Assembly (NCBI RefSeq): GCF_005217525.1
Contig: NZ_PNXQ01000016.1
Coordinates: 138,877-202,876, forward strand
DNA: 64,000 nt
DNA from: Paenibacillus terrae
GTDB taxonomy: Bacteria; Bacillota; Bacilli; Paenibacillales; Paenibacillaceae
Direction: 5' to 3'
Shown here in pieces: positions 1-7,497 of this stretch. The notes under the pieces are model-generated. The model made no database searches and was not told the origin of the DNA. It saw nothing but the letters and a program-made list of their open reading frames with translations. Made by a program: the position numbers and the translations under genes. Position 1 is the stretch's first letter, and each line of letters opens with the position of its first letter.

Positions 1-1
1 G

Positions 2-997
2 CAACTCGGAATTTACAGTGATGATGCGCAGAGTGTTATAACTGGGCATGAGCTTGACCGTTTATCAGACGAAGAGTTGAGCCAAATTGTGGAGCAAGTA
101 TCCATTTTTGCCCGGGTCACGCCTGAGCATAAGCTTCGCATTGTAACAGCGCTGCAAAAACGAGGACAAATCGTTGCTATGACTGGCGATGGCGTCAACG
201 ATACGCCTGCTATCAAACAAGCCAACGTTGGTATCGCAATGGGAAGAACAGGAACGGAAGTAACGAAGGAAACTGCGGATATGGTGCTAACGGAAGATCA
301 TTTCGGCACGATTCTGGAGGGGGTCAAAGAAGGCCGAACAATTATTGGAAATATTCGTAAGGCACTCGGCTGTTTATTAACCGGAAATCTGGCTGAGATC
401 ATCGTCACCAGCGTTGCCGTGATGGTTGGATTGCCGATCCCTTTGGTTCCTATTCAAATTCTGCTGATGAATTTGTTGACCGATGCTTTGCCGGCAATGG
501 TTCTCGCTGTAAATCCAGGGCAGAAAACGAAGCAGCAGAAACGAATCGATTTCATCGATAAAGACCTGTACCAGAAAGTGATTACAAGAGGGGTTCTGCT
601 GGGATTGGGATCGCTCGGCTTATTTGCTGCAAGCCTTGCAGTCGGTACGCCAATGCCTGTCGCTCAGAGCGTTGCTTTTGCAACATTGGTCTCAGGGCAA
701 TTGATCCAAACCTTTTCGTGGCGACAAGAAGGCTCTGAAGAAACAGTGCGCGATTGGACGAAAGATCGCTTTTTGATCGGGGCTCTCTGCGTTTCTTGGC
801 TGGCTCTGCTAGGAGCGCTGTATATTCCGCCATTGGCTGGGTTTTTCCATACCGCCAGTCTGCCGCTGAAATATTGGATTCCCATCCTTGGTGTAGCCGG
901 ATCGGTATCTCTTTTGTCCAAACCGATTTTGGCTCTAATTTCAAAAAAGCAAGCAATCAGGGCTTTGCCTGCAAATCAAACCTATGCTGCGGCTTAA
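2..997 (+). CDS. P-type cation-transporting ATPase, C-terminal part (5' end outside window)
   Basis: The reading frame is open from the first bases, so this is the 3' end of a gene that starts before the window; the TTG at 77 is internal. The visible protein begins in the P domain and carries the hinge motif TGDGVNDTPAIKQANVGIAM, followed by the conserved TEVTKETADMVL stretch and then about six hydrophobic segments typical of the C-terminal membrane domain of Ca2+/Mg2+-type (P2/P3) ATPases. The motif LLMNLLTDALPAMVLA corresponds to the M6 region of this class. It should pump a cation at the membrane using ATP; the ion cannot be told from this part. Two small genes follow closely on the same strand and probably belong to the same operon. 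Confidence 0.93.
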   Translation, partial: QLGIYSDDAQSVITGHELDRLSDEELSQIVEQVSIFARVTPEHKLRIVTALQKRGQIVAMTGDGVNDTPAIKQANVGIAMGRTGTEVTKETADMVLTEDHFGTILEGVKEGRTIIGNIRKALGCLLTGNLAEIIVTSVAVMVGLPIPLVPIQILLMNLLTDALPAMVLAVNPGQKTKQQKRIDFIDKDLYQKVITRGVLLGLGSLGLFAASLAVGTPMPVAQSVAFATLVSGQLIQTFSWRQEGSEETVRDWTKDRFLIGALCVSWLALLGALYIPPLAGFFHTASLPLKYWIPILGVAGSVSLLSKPILALISKKQAIRALPANQTYAAA

Positions 998-1034
998 ACG
1001 GCCGCAGTAATACTTAATTACTAGGAGGATCACG

Positions 1035-1298
1035 ATGCTGCAAAATAACATTGATAAAATTGTAATTGGCACTGCGCTCGCCTTTGCCGCTTCTGCTTTG
1101 CTTCCTATTGCTAAAACTACTTTCCGCCCTCTTGCCGAAGCTGGTATGCAAGGCGGAGCCAACTTGATCAATCGGAGCAAATCTTACATTGAATTAGCCC
1201 GGCAAGAAGTGGAAGATATCGTTGCCGAGGCCCAATTTGAAAGAATGAAAAAGCAGCTTGACCAAGAAATCGCATTGCTTGACAATACCCAAAAATGA
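1035..1298 (+). CDS. small DUF5132-like protein with N-terminal membrane segment
   Basis: This 87-residue protein starts at an ATG behind a clear GGAGG ribosome binding site, 37 bp after the ATPase stop. Residues about 9-27 form one hydrophobic helix (IVIGTALAFAASALLPIA); the rest is charged and helical, ending in a heptad-like stretch rich in E, K and Q. The pattern resembles the DUF5132 family, which from memory accompanies cation ATPases, but I could not search it. Its position suggests an accessory or regulatory subunit of the ATPase, which is inference. Confidence 0.75.
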   Translation: MLQNNIDKIVIGTALAFAASALLPIAKTTFRPLAEAGMQGGANLINRSKSYIELARQEVEDIVAEAQFERMKKQLDQEIALLDNTQK

Positions 1299-1311
1299 GG
1301 AGAACAGATAA

Positions 1312-1536
1312 ATGAACGAACAAAGTATAGATAATCATTTACGCGAAGCCTTATTGCACTTGGAATCTGCCTTAAACCAGAGTGTAAGATGCGTCCTTGA
1401 AAACGATAGCACGAAAAAAGAAATAGGTTTAAAGTGGGAACGATTCCTTGGAGAATTTATGGGACAAATCCGGGAAAAGGGAAAAAAATCAAGATTAAAT
1501 CTGCTGGGCTGGATCAGTTTTCCACGAATACGCTAA
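1312..1536 (+). CDS. hypothetical small protein of the ATPase operon
   Basis: A 74-residue protein begins 13 bp after the previous stop, with GGAG nine bases upstream of the ATG. It is a charged helical protein with no clear membrane segment and a basic tail (KGKKSRLN followed by LLGWISFPRIR). I do not recognise a family. The close spacing and the terminator right after it make it the last gene of the ATPase operon. Confidence 0.6.
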   Translation: MNEQSIDNHLREALLHLESALNQSVRCVLENDSTKKEIGLKWERFLGEFMGQIREKGKKSRLNLLGWISFPRIR

Positions 1537-1542
1537 TCAATT

Positions 1543-1575
1543 GTATGCAGCCTAAGTCGACAGCAGGCTGCATAC
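1543..1575 (+). other. hairpin preceding the operon terminator
   Basis: A perfect 11-bp inverted repeat (GTATGCAGCCT / AGGCTGCATAC, loop 11 nt) lies directly after the 74-residue gene. It has no T tract, so it may stabilise the 3' end of the message ahead of the real terminator at 1578. Confidence 0.6.
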
Positions 1576-1577
1576 TG

Positions 1578-1607
1578 GATTCTCTATACCCCAGAGAGTC
1601 TTTTTTC
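1578..1607 (+). terminator. rho-independent terminator after the ATPase operon
   Basis: GATTCTCT pairs with AGAGAGTC (one G-T pair) around a 7-nt loop and is followed by six T residues. It ends the plus-strand operon before the convergent carrier gene. Confidence 0.75.
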
Positions 1608-1610
1608 TAG

Positions 1611-2537
1611 CTATCCTGCTACAATCATAATGAGGATAGGTAAAATCAGGAATGAGGCTAAAGTGCTCCACAGGATACAGGTGGACACGAGTTTGGGCGA
1701 TGCATTGAATTTTTCTGCCAAGATGACAGCATTCACGGCAACCGGCATGGAAGCCAGGATAAAGAGCACGGAGAACAAAAGGCCCGATATCCCCAGGATC
1801 AGCATGGCAAGACAGGCCGCAAGCGGAGAGAGCAGAAGCCGAATGATAAGCCCTGCGTAGCTGGCTTTTTTAATAGACGGCTCCAGCTTGAATATTTTTA
1901 CATAAGCCATCTGGGTGCCAAGGATTGCCAGCACGACTGGAGAATAGGCTGCTGCAATCATCGAGACACCCGATTGGATGCCGGAGGGCAGATGCCAATC
2001 CAGTAGTCGAAGGCTCAGCGCGAGTAATGCCGCATAGATCGCAGGCAGCGAGAATACGGACTTAACGGCGCTTTGAACGGAAAATTCAGAGCGGGCCGCA
2101 AAGTAAACTCCAAGGGTATTGACCAGAATCATCTGGATGACAACATACACAGAGGCCTTGTCCAATCCAAGCTGTCCAAAGGCTAGTAAAATGAGCGGTA
2201 ATCCATAATTTGCACTGTTGGTCAGCGTGGAGATCAAGGTGAGTCCAGCCGTTTCAGGGGCGCTTAGCTTAAAAATTTTTCCTGCAAGCTGTGCAATTCC
2301 CCATAACAGCAGCAGATTCAAGATCGAAAAGGCGGCTGTTTGCGCCACATCATGCAAAGAAAGCTGTGCCTTGAGCAACGTGTCCAGAATCATCGCGGGA
2401 CTTAAAAAATATAAGTATAAAGTCGAGAGCGGTTTCGTTTCCAGCTTCATGAATTTGCCGAGTAAAAAACCGGCGATTACCGGAATGGACAGTGGAACGA
2501 TAACGGATAGAAGGGTTGAAAGTACGATTTGAATCAT
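1611..2537 (-). CDS. AEC (auxin efflux carrier) family transporter
   Basis: A membrane protein of about 308 residues with roughly ten hydrophobic segments. The N-terminal half has the AEC-type pattern VPLSIPVIAGFLLGK, LYFLSPAMILDTLL and STLTNSANYGLPLILLAFG; the last contains the NxxNYGLP signature of the family. Family members export organic acids or related anions; the substrate here is unknown. A longer frame starts at 2567, but only the ATG at 2537 is preceded by AAAGGATTGGTGG-type ribosome binding sequence, so I use it. It stands alone between a convergent terminator and a divergent stretch. Confidence 0.88.
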   Translation of the reverse strand: MIQIVLSTLLSVIVPLSIPVIAGFLLGKFMKLETKPLSTLYLYFLSPAMILDTLLKAQLSLHDVAQTAAFSILNLLLLWGIAQLAGKIFKLSAPETAGLTLISTLTNSANYGLPLILLAFGQLGLDKASVYVVIQMILVNTLGVYFAARSEFSVQSAVKSVFSLPAIYAALLALSLRLLDWHLPSGIQSGVSMIAAAYSPVVLAILGTQMAYVKIFKLEPSIKKASYAGLIIRLLLSPLAACLAMLILGISGLLFSVLFILASMPVAVNAVILAEKFNASPKLVSTCILWSTLASFLILPILIMIVAG

Positions 2538-2682
2538 GAAATCCACCAATCCTTTCTGTAATGACATTTTTCATTATAAGGCGCAGCTTTTAAGCCCGTC
2601 CAAGATGAAAATGCGATCAAGGCTATAGGTATATACTATGAATCTTTAGACAGCTATTCTAATTCGCAACGAGTAGAATAAC

Positions 2683-2733
2683 AAAAAGGGATGCCCAGAG
2701 CCATGTTGATAGGCTAGTGGGGCATCCCTTTTT
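2683..2733 (-). terminator. strong bidirectional terminator after trhO
   Basis: AAAAAGGGATGCCC and GGGCATCCCTTTTT form a long stem with A and T tracts on either side, so it can terminate on both strands. It lies just downstream of the trhO stop codon. Confidence 0.85.
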
Positions 2734-2759
2734 ACGATGAAACCAATTATCCTGCTAAT

Positions 2760-3653
2760 TTATGCAGAAGCAACGGCTTCTGCTTTGGTCCGGCATTCAT
2801 CAGAGCAATAGTGTTGATGCTGCTCTTCACAGTCTGGACATACGATATGCTGGAGATTGCACACCGGGCAGTTGATATAATGATCGTTTGGCGTTTCACA
2901 ATGGAAGCATGAGCCGACAATAACGTCCTCGTCGGTATGGTTGATCGGGATCGAGATGCGTTCATCAAACACATAACATTTTCCGTCAAACAAACGGCCT
3001 TGAACCTCCGGGTCCTTGCTGTAGGTTACAATGCCGCCATCCAGCTGGCCCACATCATCAAATCCTTCTTTGATCAGAAGACCGGACAGCTTTTCGCACC
3101 GGATTCCGCCAGTACAATACGTCAGTATTTTCTTGTCCTTGAACTGACTCATATTGTCGCGGATCCACTGTGGAAACTCACGGAAAGACTCGACTTCCGG
3201 ACGAATGGCTCCACGGAAATGACCGATGTCATATTCATAGTCGTTACGTCCGTCCAGCACAACCACATCTTCACCTTGAAGCTGCTCATAAAATTCCTTC
3301 GGTGACAAACGCTTGCCACTGATTTCGTTAGGGTCCAGTTCATCCTCATGACGCAGCGTAACCAACTCCTGACGATGGCGTACAAATATTTTCTTGAACG
3401 CATGACTGTCAGACTCATCTATTTTAATAACGATATCGTGGAATTTCGGATTGGCGCGCAAATCACGGATGTATTGCTCGGTTTGCTCTACCGTACCAGA
3501 CAGTGTTCCGTTAATTCCTTCCTGAGCGATCAAAATTCTTCCCTTGACGCCCAACTCCTTGCAGTAAGCCAGATGCTCTGCCGTAAAGGTGGCAGGATCT
3601 TCAATATTGACATATTTGTAAAACAACAAAATTCTGTAAGCATGCTTGCACAC
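2760..3653 (-). CDS. trhO: tRNA uridine(34) hydroxylase, rhodanese domain
   Basis: This 297-residue protein matches the TrhO/YceA/YbfQ family, which makes 5-hydroxyuridine at the wobble position of tRNA using oxygen. The N-terminal acylphosphatase-like domain contains [16 protein letters not shown] (about 38-53). The rhodanese domain spans about 125-225, with the active-site cysteine in [13 protein letters not shown] at residue 180. The C-terminal 50 residues hold eight cysteines and several histidines (CFHC, CPVC, CPDC, CSDEC), probably zinc-binding, as in Bacillus homologues. Length is normal for the family. It is monocistronic, with its own terminator downstream. Confidence 0.93.
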   Translation of the reverse strand: MCKHAYRILLFYKYVNIEDPATFTAEHLAYCKELGVKGRILIAQEGINGTLSGTVEQTEQYIRDLRANPKFHDIVIKIDESDSHAFKKIFVRHRQELVTLRHEDELDPNEISGKRLSPKEFYEQLQGEDVVVLDGRNDYEYDIGHFRGAIRPEVESFREFPQWIRDNMSQFKDKKILTYCTGGIRCEKLSGLLIKEGFDDVGQLDGGIVTYSKDPEVQGRLFDGKCYVFDERISIPINHTDEDVIVGSCFHCETPNDHYINCPVCNLQHIVCPDCEEQHQHYCSDECRTKAEAVASA

Positions 3654-3875
3654 GTAAAATCACCCTCTGATTCAAGTCAAAGTTTTTTAACAACCAATTT
3701 TAAATGTACCACATTCTTTAAGTTAGTCAACTAATTTGTATGAAAAGTGGGACTGGAAAATAAAGAGGCAGGTGACGAGCGACAAAAGTAAGGGTTTACA
3801 TTATAATAATACCGTAGTGACGAGGTGGATTTTGGCAGCAGGATGAGTATTCTTATGATGAAAGGATGAATCGGA

Positions 3876-5165
3876 ATGAAGCATCATTTGGTAGCGCATA
3901 CACCACCAATGGGGTGGAATAGCTGGGATTGCTACGGCGCAGCGGTGCGTGAGGAGGAGGTACGGGGAAATGCGCAGTATATGGCAGAGCACTTGAAGGA
4001 ATACGGTTGGGAATATGTCGTGGTGGATATTCAGTGGTATGAGCCGGGAGCTGTTTCTTCACAATATCGCTCCTTTGTTCCACTGGAAATGGATTCATTT
4101 TCACGTCTCATTCCAGCGGTGAATCGTTTTCCTTCCGCAGCAGATGGACGCGGCTTCCAGGCTCTTGCGGAATATATACACCGTCTGGGTTTGAAATTTG
4201 GTATACATATTATGAGAGGCATTCCGAGGCAGGCGGTGCATCAGGATACGCCGATTTTGGGAACTCAGGCAACAGCAAAGCAGATTGCACATCCCAACTC
4301 CATTTGTCCCTGGAATACAGATATGTATGGGGTAGATGCTACCAAGGAAGGCGCACAGGAGTATTATAACTCGCTGTTTGATCAGTATGCCGAATGGGGT
4401 GTCGATTTTGTAAAAGTGGATGACATTGCGGCCTCCCGACTCTACGGCATTCATCTGGCGGAAATTGAATTGATTAGGCAGGCCATCGCCCAATGCGGGC
4501 GTCCGATGGTTTTGAGTCTGTCGCCCGGTCCGGCACCCCTGGAGCATGCAGCCGAATTAATCGCCAACGCCAATATGTGGCGCATGACAGACGATTTCTG
4601 GGATGTATGGCCTTTGCTGCATGGCATGTTTGAGCGCTGCGAGAAATGGGCTGAGCACGTGGGGCCAGGCCACTGGCCGGATTGCGACATGCTGCCACTG
4701 GGTCATCTGGGTATTCGCTCGGTAGATTCTGTAGATTCCGGTAGCCATGACCGCTGGACACGCTTTACGAAGGATGAGCAATTGACGATGATGACCCTGT
4801 GGAGTATTTTCCGATCCCCGCTGATGTTTGGGGGAGAATTGCGGGATAACGATGCGTGGACGCTTTCTCTGCTGACCAATGAAGAGGTGCTGGATGCTCA
4901 CCGCAACGGTTTGGATGCCCGGCAGGTGTACAGAAAGGATGAACATATTGTCTGGACTTCGCATAACGAGGAGGGTCATGTATATGCGGCTTTGTTTAAT
5001 GCTGGAGACAAAGCCTCGCGGGTCTGTGTATCGCTGCACGACCTGGGCATTGAAGGACAGGCCTGTGGCAGAGACTTATGGAATCGTGTGAATCTGGGCA
5101 CTTTAGAGCAAGAACTGTCCGCAGAGCTACCTCCTCATGGAGCTGCTCTATTTATTTTAAAATAG
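3876..5165 (+). CDS. GH27-family alpha-galactosidase-like glycoside hydrolase
   Basis: A 429-residue cytoplasmic protein without signal peptide. The start TPPMGWNSWDCYG is the GH27 signature. The predicted nucleophile is Asp182 in DFVKVDD, and the acid/base is Asp240 in MWRMTDDFWD. The C-terminal 90 residues look like the usual beta-sandwich (HNEEGHVYAALFNAG). GH27 enzymes remove terminal alpha-galactose or alpha-N-acetylgalactosamine; bacterial members of this clade may act on related sugars, so the exact substrate is open. The ATG at 3876 is preceded by AAAGGATGA. It is a single gene with a TATAAT box at 3802-3807 and a strong terminator behind it. It is separate from the GH36 enzyme near 50 kb. 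Confidence 0.88.
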   Translation: MKHHLVAHTPPMGWNSWDCYGAAVREEEVRGNAQYMAEHLKEYGWEYVVVDIQWYEPGAVSSQYRSFVPLEMDSFSRLIPAVNRFPSAADGRGFQALAEYIHRLGLKFGIHIMRGIPRQAVHQDTPILGTQATAKQIAHPNSICPWNTDMYGVDATKEGAQEYYNSLFDQYAEWGVDFVKVDDIAASRLYGIHLAEIELIRQAIAQCGRPMVLSLSPGPAPLEHAAELIANANMWRMTDDFWDVWPLLHGMFERCEKWAEHVGPGHWPDCDMLPLGHLGIRSVDSVDSGSHDRWTRFTKDEQLTMMTLWSIFRSPLMFGGELRDNDAWTLSLLTNEEVLDAHRNGLDARQVYRKDEHIVWTSHNEEGHVYAALFNAGDKASRVCVSLHDLGIEGQACGRDLWNRVNLGTLEQELSAELPPHGAALFILK

Positions 5166-5202
5166 CATATTGTAACGAAGGATTTAGGCTGTATTTTAAA
5201 CC

Positions 5203-5252
5203 AAATCACCTATTCGTAAAAGGCTGGTATTTTTACGAATAGGTGATTTTTT
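5203..5252 (+). terminator. terminator after the GH27 gene
   Basis: AAATCACCTATTCGTAAAA pairs with its exact complement across an 11-nt loop, and the distal arm runs into six T residues. Confidence 0.9.
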
Positions 5253-5369
5253 AATGCAATCGACATTATTCTTGAGAATTTGACATTTGGAACATGTTAA
5301 TTTGATATAGTACCTATTTCTGTACAAATTTAAAACATCCAATGCCCATAGACTTGCGAAAGGAGTCAA

Positions 5370-6416
5370 ATGATGAAATTAAAACAGATTCACAAAAATG
5401 AACTGGACGAGCCTTGGCCCTCTAGACAAAAAATACTATGTATCGGGGGGGCTAATCTTGACCGTAAAATTATGATTAAAGGTACATTTCAGCTTCACAC
5501 CTCCAACCCGAGCAGCACCAGGCAGCAATCATGTGGTGGGGTGGCTCGCAATGTAGCCGAAAATTTGGGGAGGCTAAGCCAACAGGTCAGTCTGTTAACC
5601 GCAGTTGGGGATGATGCGGAAGGCGAATTTATAGTCGAGCAGTCTAGACATTATATGAAAGTGATTCCTCTGCAAGTCAAAGGTGAACCGTCAACAGGAG
5701 TTTACACTGCTTTGCTGGACGAGCGTGGGGGCCTGATTGTAGCGACAGCAGAGATGGAAATTTATGATCAGATCCTTCCTTCAGTAATCTTTGAAAATAC
5801 TCCTTTGATCGCCTCGTCCCGACTAGTGCTGCTGGACACGAATTTCTCTATGAACGTAATTGCTTCCATTATACGGCTATGCCATGAACATCGGATTCCG
5901 CTTGTCGTTTCTTCAGTGTCCGCTTCCAAAATGAGAAGGCTTCCTCGAAATTTGAATGGGGTGAGTTGGCTGGTATGTAACCAGGTAGAAGCTGAATCCT
6001 ATTTGGGAATAGAACTTACGGATGATCAGAAAATGCTGGACGCAACCCGAATTTTTCATCAACTCGGGGTTCAAAATGTAATTCTTATTTGGGGAGCTGA
6101 CCGTGTTTTGTTTGCCTCGCAGGATGGATCTCATGGACAAATTTTGATGCACCCAGTTCAGGAAGTTAAGGATGTCACGGGCGCAGATGATGCTTTTATT
6201 GCCGGAATGATATATGGCATTATCCAAGGATATCCTATGGAGCAAGTGTGTCAATTCGGAATCAGCTGTGTCGCCTTAACTATTCAAACAGATCGGACGG
6301 TTTCAGAGACTATTTCTCTAAATAATCTTCATTCCATGTTCAAAGAGCTGTACGGCATACATCCGCGAAATTTTGTGTTTTTTAAGGGGGTTTATTTTAA
6401 GGAGAAAGATACATAA
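5370..6416 (+). CDS. PfkB-family carbohydrate/nucleoside kinase (pseudouridine kinase-like)
   Basis: The 348-residue protein has a short charged N-terminal extension (about 20 residues) and then a ribokinase fold: CIGGANLDRK at 24-33, PfkB signature 1 GGVARNVAENLGRL at 56-69, and signature 2 DVTGADDAFIAGM at 268-280. The catalytic base is Asp274. The canonical signature 2 reads DTxGAGD; here the second glycine of the anion hole is Asp273, which is unusual. The GGxNxD start is seen in pseudouridine kinases, but no pseudouridine glycosidase gene lies nearby, so the substrate is not settled. The start lies behind AAGGAG. It may be cotranscribed with the P-loop protein downstream. Confidence 0.82.
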   Translation: MMKLKQIHKNELDEPWPSRQKILCIGGANLDRKIMIKGTFQLHTSNPSSTRQQSCGGVARNVAENLGRLSQQVSLLTAVGDDAEGEFIVEQSRHYMKVIPLQVKGEPSTGVYTALLDERGGLIVATAEMEIYDQILPSVIFENTPLIASSRLVLLDTNFSMNVIASIIRLCHEHRIPLVVSSVSASKMRRLPRNLNGVSWLVCNQVEAESYLGIELTDDQKMLDATRIFHQLGVQNVILIWGADRVLFASQDGSHGQILMHPVQEVKDVTGADDAFIAGMIYGIIQGYPMEQVCQFGISCVALTIQTDRTVSETISLNNLHSMFKELYGIHPRNFVFFKGVYFKEKDT

Positions 6417-6477
6417 ATGAAGAAGAGAATCTAACCTACTTTTTGTTGCTGAAACTGTAAAAGGAGCAGGCCGCTTG

Positions 6478-7158
6478 ATGAACAGTGTGAAATACGCTAT
6501 CGTTTTTCTGCCGCTGTTCCTCCTGTATGTGTTTTTAAAGGGAGGTTCTTTCGTGGTAGGTTCGCTTTATCGACTGATCTATACAATGCTGCCCTTACAT
6601 CGAAGGCTGAATGACGAAATTTTTGCTGTGCAGCACGCCAAACGTATTATCGTGATCGGTTCGCCGGGGAGCGGCAAAACCTTTTTTGCCAAACGTTTAT
6701 CCAAGTGGACTCATTTGCCATACATCTCTCTGGATGATTTGTATTGGGGACCGGAGTGGAAGCGGAGCACGGATGAACAATTTTTCAAACAGCTGGGCGA
6801 AGTGCTCGAAAAGGAAGAATGGATTATCGAAGGGAATTATCATGATTATTATTTTACAGAGCGGCTCCAGCGCTCTGATACGATCATTGTGATGGATGTC
6901 AGCACGATTGAAGCGATAACAGGAGTTATTACACGATCGCTTAACCGTTTTCTCTTCTCCAATGAGTTGCCCAAAGGAATAGAACAGGAAGCGATTCGTA
7001 TTTGGGACATTTCGCCTCGTTTTATCCGCTTTGTTTTAGGCTTTCGCAGGCGTATACGTCCTAAAATTTGGCCATTCATTATGCAATATGGAAAACAACG
7101 AAGTTTAATTATTTTGAAATCAAAATATCGTTCATGTCTCTGGAAGAATTCCAGATAG
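6478..7158 (+). CDS. membrane-anchored P-loop protein, adenylate kinase/topology-modulation type
   Basis: About 226 residues. Residues 7-35 form a hydrophobic anchor (IVFLPLFLLYVFLKGG). The core has a Walker A loop GSPGSGKTFF (about 61-70), then WTHLPYISLDDLYWGPEW and EEWIIEGNYHDYY, motifs shared with FlaR-like 'topology modulation' proteins and other small adenylate-kinase-fold proteins. The nucleotide-binding fold is clear, but the cellular role is not. TTG at 6475 and ATG at 6478 are both usable behind AAGGAG; I chose ATG. The N-terminal membrane segment is uncommon for the family. Confidence 0.78.
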   Translation: MNSVKYAIVFLPLFLLYVFLKGGSFVVGSLYRLIYTMLPLHRRLNDEIFAVQHAKRIIVIGSPGSGKTFFAKRLSKWTHLPYISLDDLYWGPEWKRSTDEQFFKQLGEVLEKEEWIIEGNYHDYYFTERLQRSDTIIVMDVSTIEAITGVITRSLNRFLFSNELPKGIEQEAIRIWDISPRFIRFVLGFRRRIRPKIWPFIMQYGKQRSLIILKSKYRSCLWKNSR

Positions 7159-7214
7159 ATAATTATCTGCTTGACCACGGCTTCCGTTTCGTGTAATGTA
7201 ATGAAAATTGTAAT

Positions 7215-7459
7215 ATACAGGAATAGTGTAGACCAAGGACCAAAGGTTCAACAACCGCCGTACAGAGAAGAAATCCATGGGCTGAAAGGTTTCTCGCCGC
7301 GAATGAACGTTTCCCTGCCTTGCGAGCTGTAACGGTGTGTATTTTAGACCGTTACCGGTTAGACGCCGTTATCTGATGAAGGGCCGTTCCATACTATGGA
7401 TATGGTCAAATTAAGGGTGGTACCACGACACATTCGTCCCTGACGGATGTGTCTTTTTT
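7215..7459 (+). promoter_or_regulatory. T-box riboswitch leader of proS
   Basis: The leader contains the T-box core AAGGGTGGTACCACG at 7413-7427, which pairs with the NCCA end of uncharged tRNA. An upstream stem-I region has the typical CAGAGAAG...GGGCTGAAAGG...TTTCTC arrangement at about 7262-7295. A terminator hairpin follows (7427-7459). Given the downstream gene, the sensed tRNA should be tRNA-Pro; a proline-type CCC/CCT triplet lies within TTTCCCTGCC near 7311-7320, but I did not fold the RNA, so the specifier is not proven. Low charging of tRNA-Pro should allow read-through into proS. Confidence 0.9.
7427..7459 (+). terminator. T-box regulated terminator
   Basis: GACACATTCGTCC and CGGATGTGTC form the stem, followed by six T residues. 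The 5' arm overlaps the end of the T-box sequence, as needed for the antiterminator/terminator switch. Confidence 0.85.
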
Positions 7460-7497
7460 GCGTACATTTTATCGTCCATACAAGGAGGCAGCCACAC

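Noticed and set aside
582-956. 124-codon minus-strand frame inside the ATPase
   Set aside because: Lies opposite conserved membrane segments of the ATPase and shows no protein family pattern.
4557-5039. 160-codon minus-strand frame inside the GH27 gene
   Set aside because: Antisense to conserved catalytic regions of the hydrolase; nothing supports expression.
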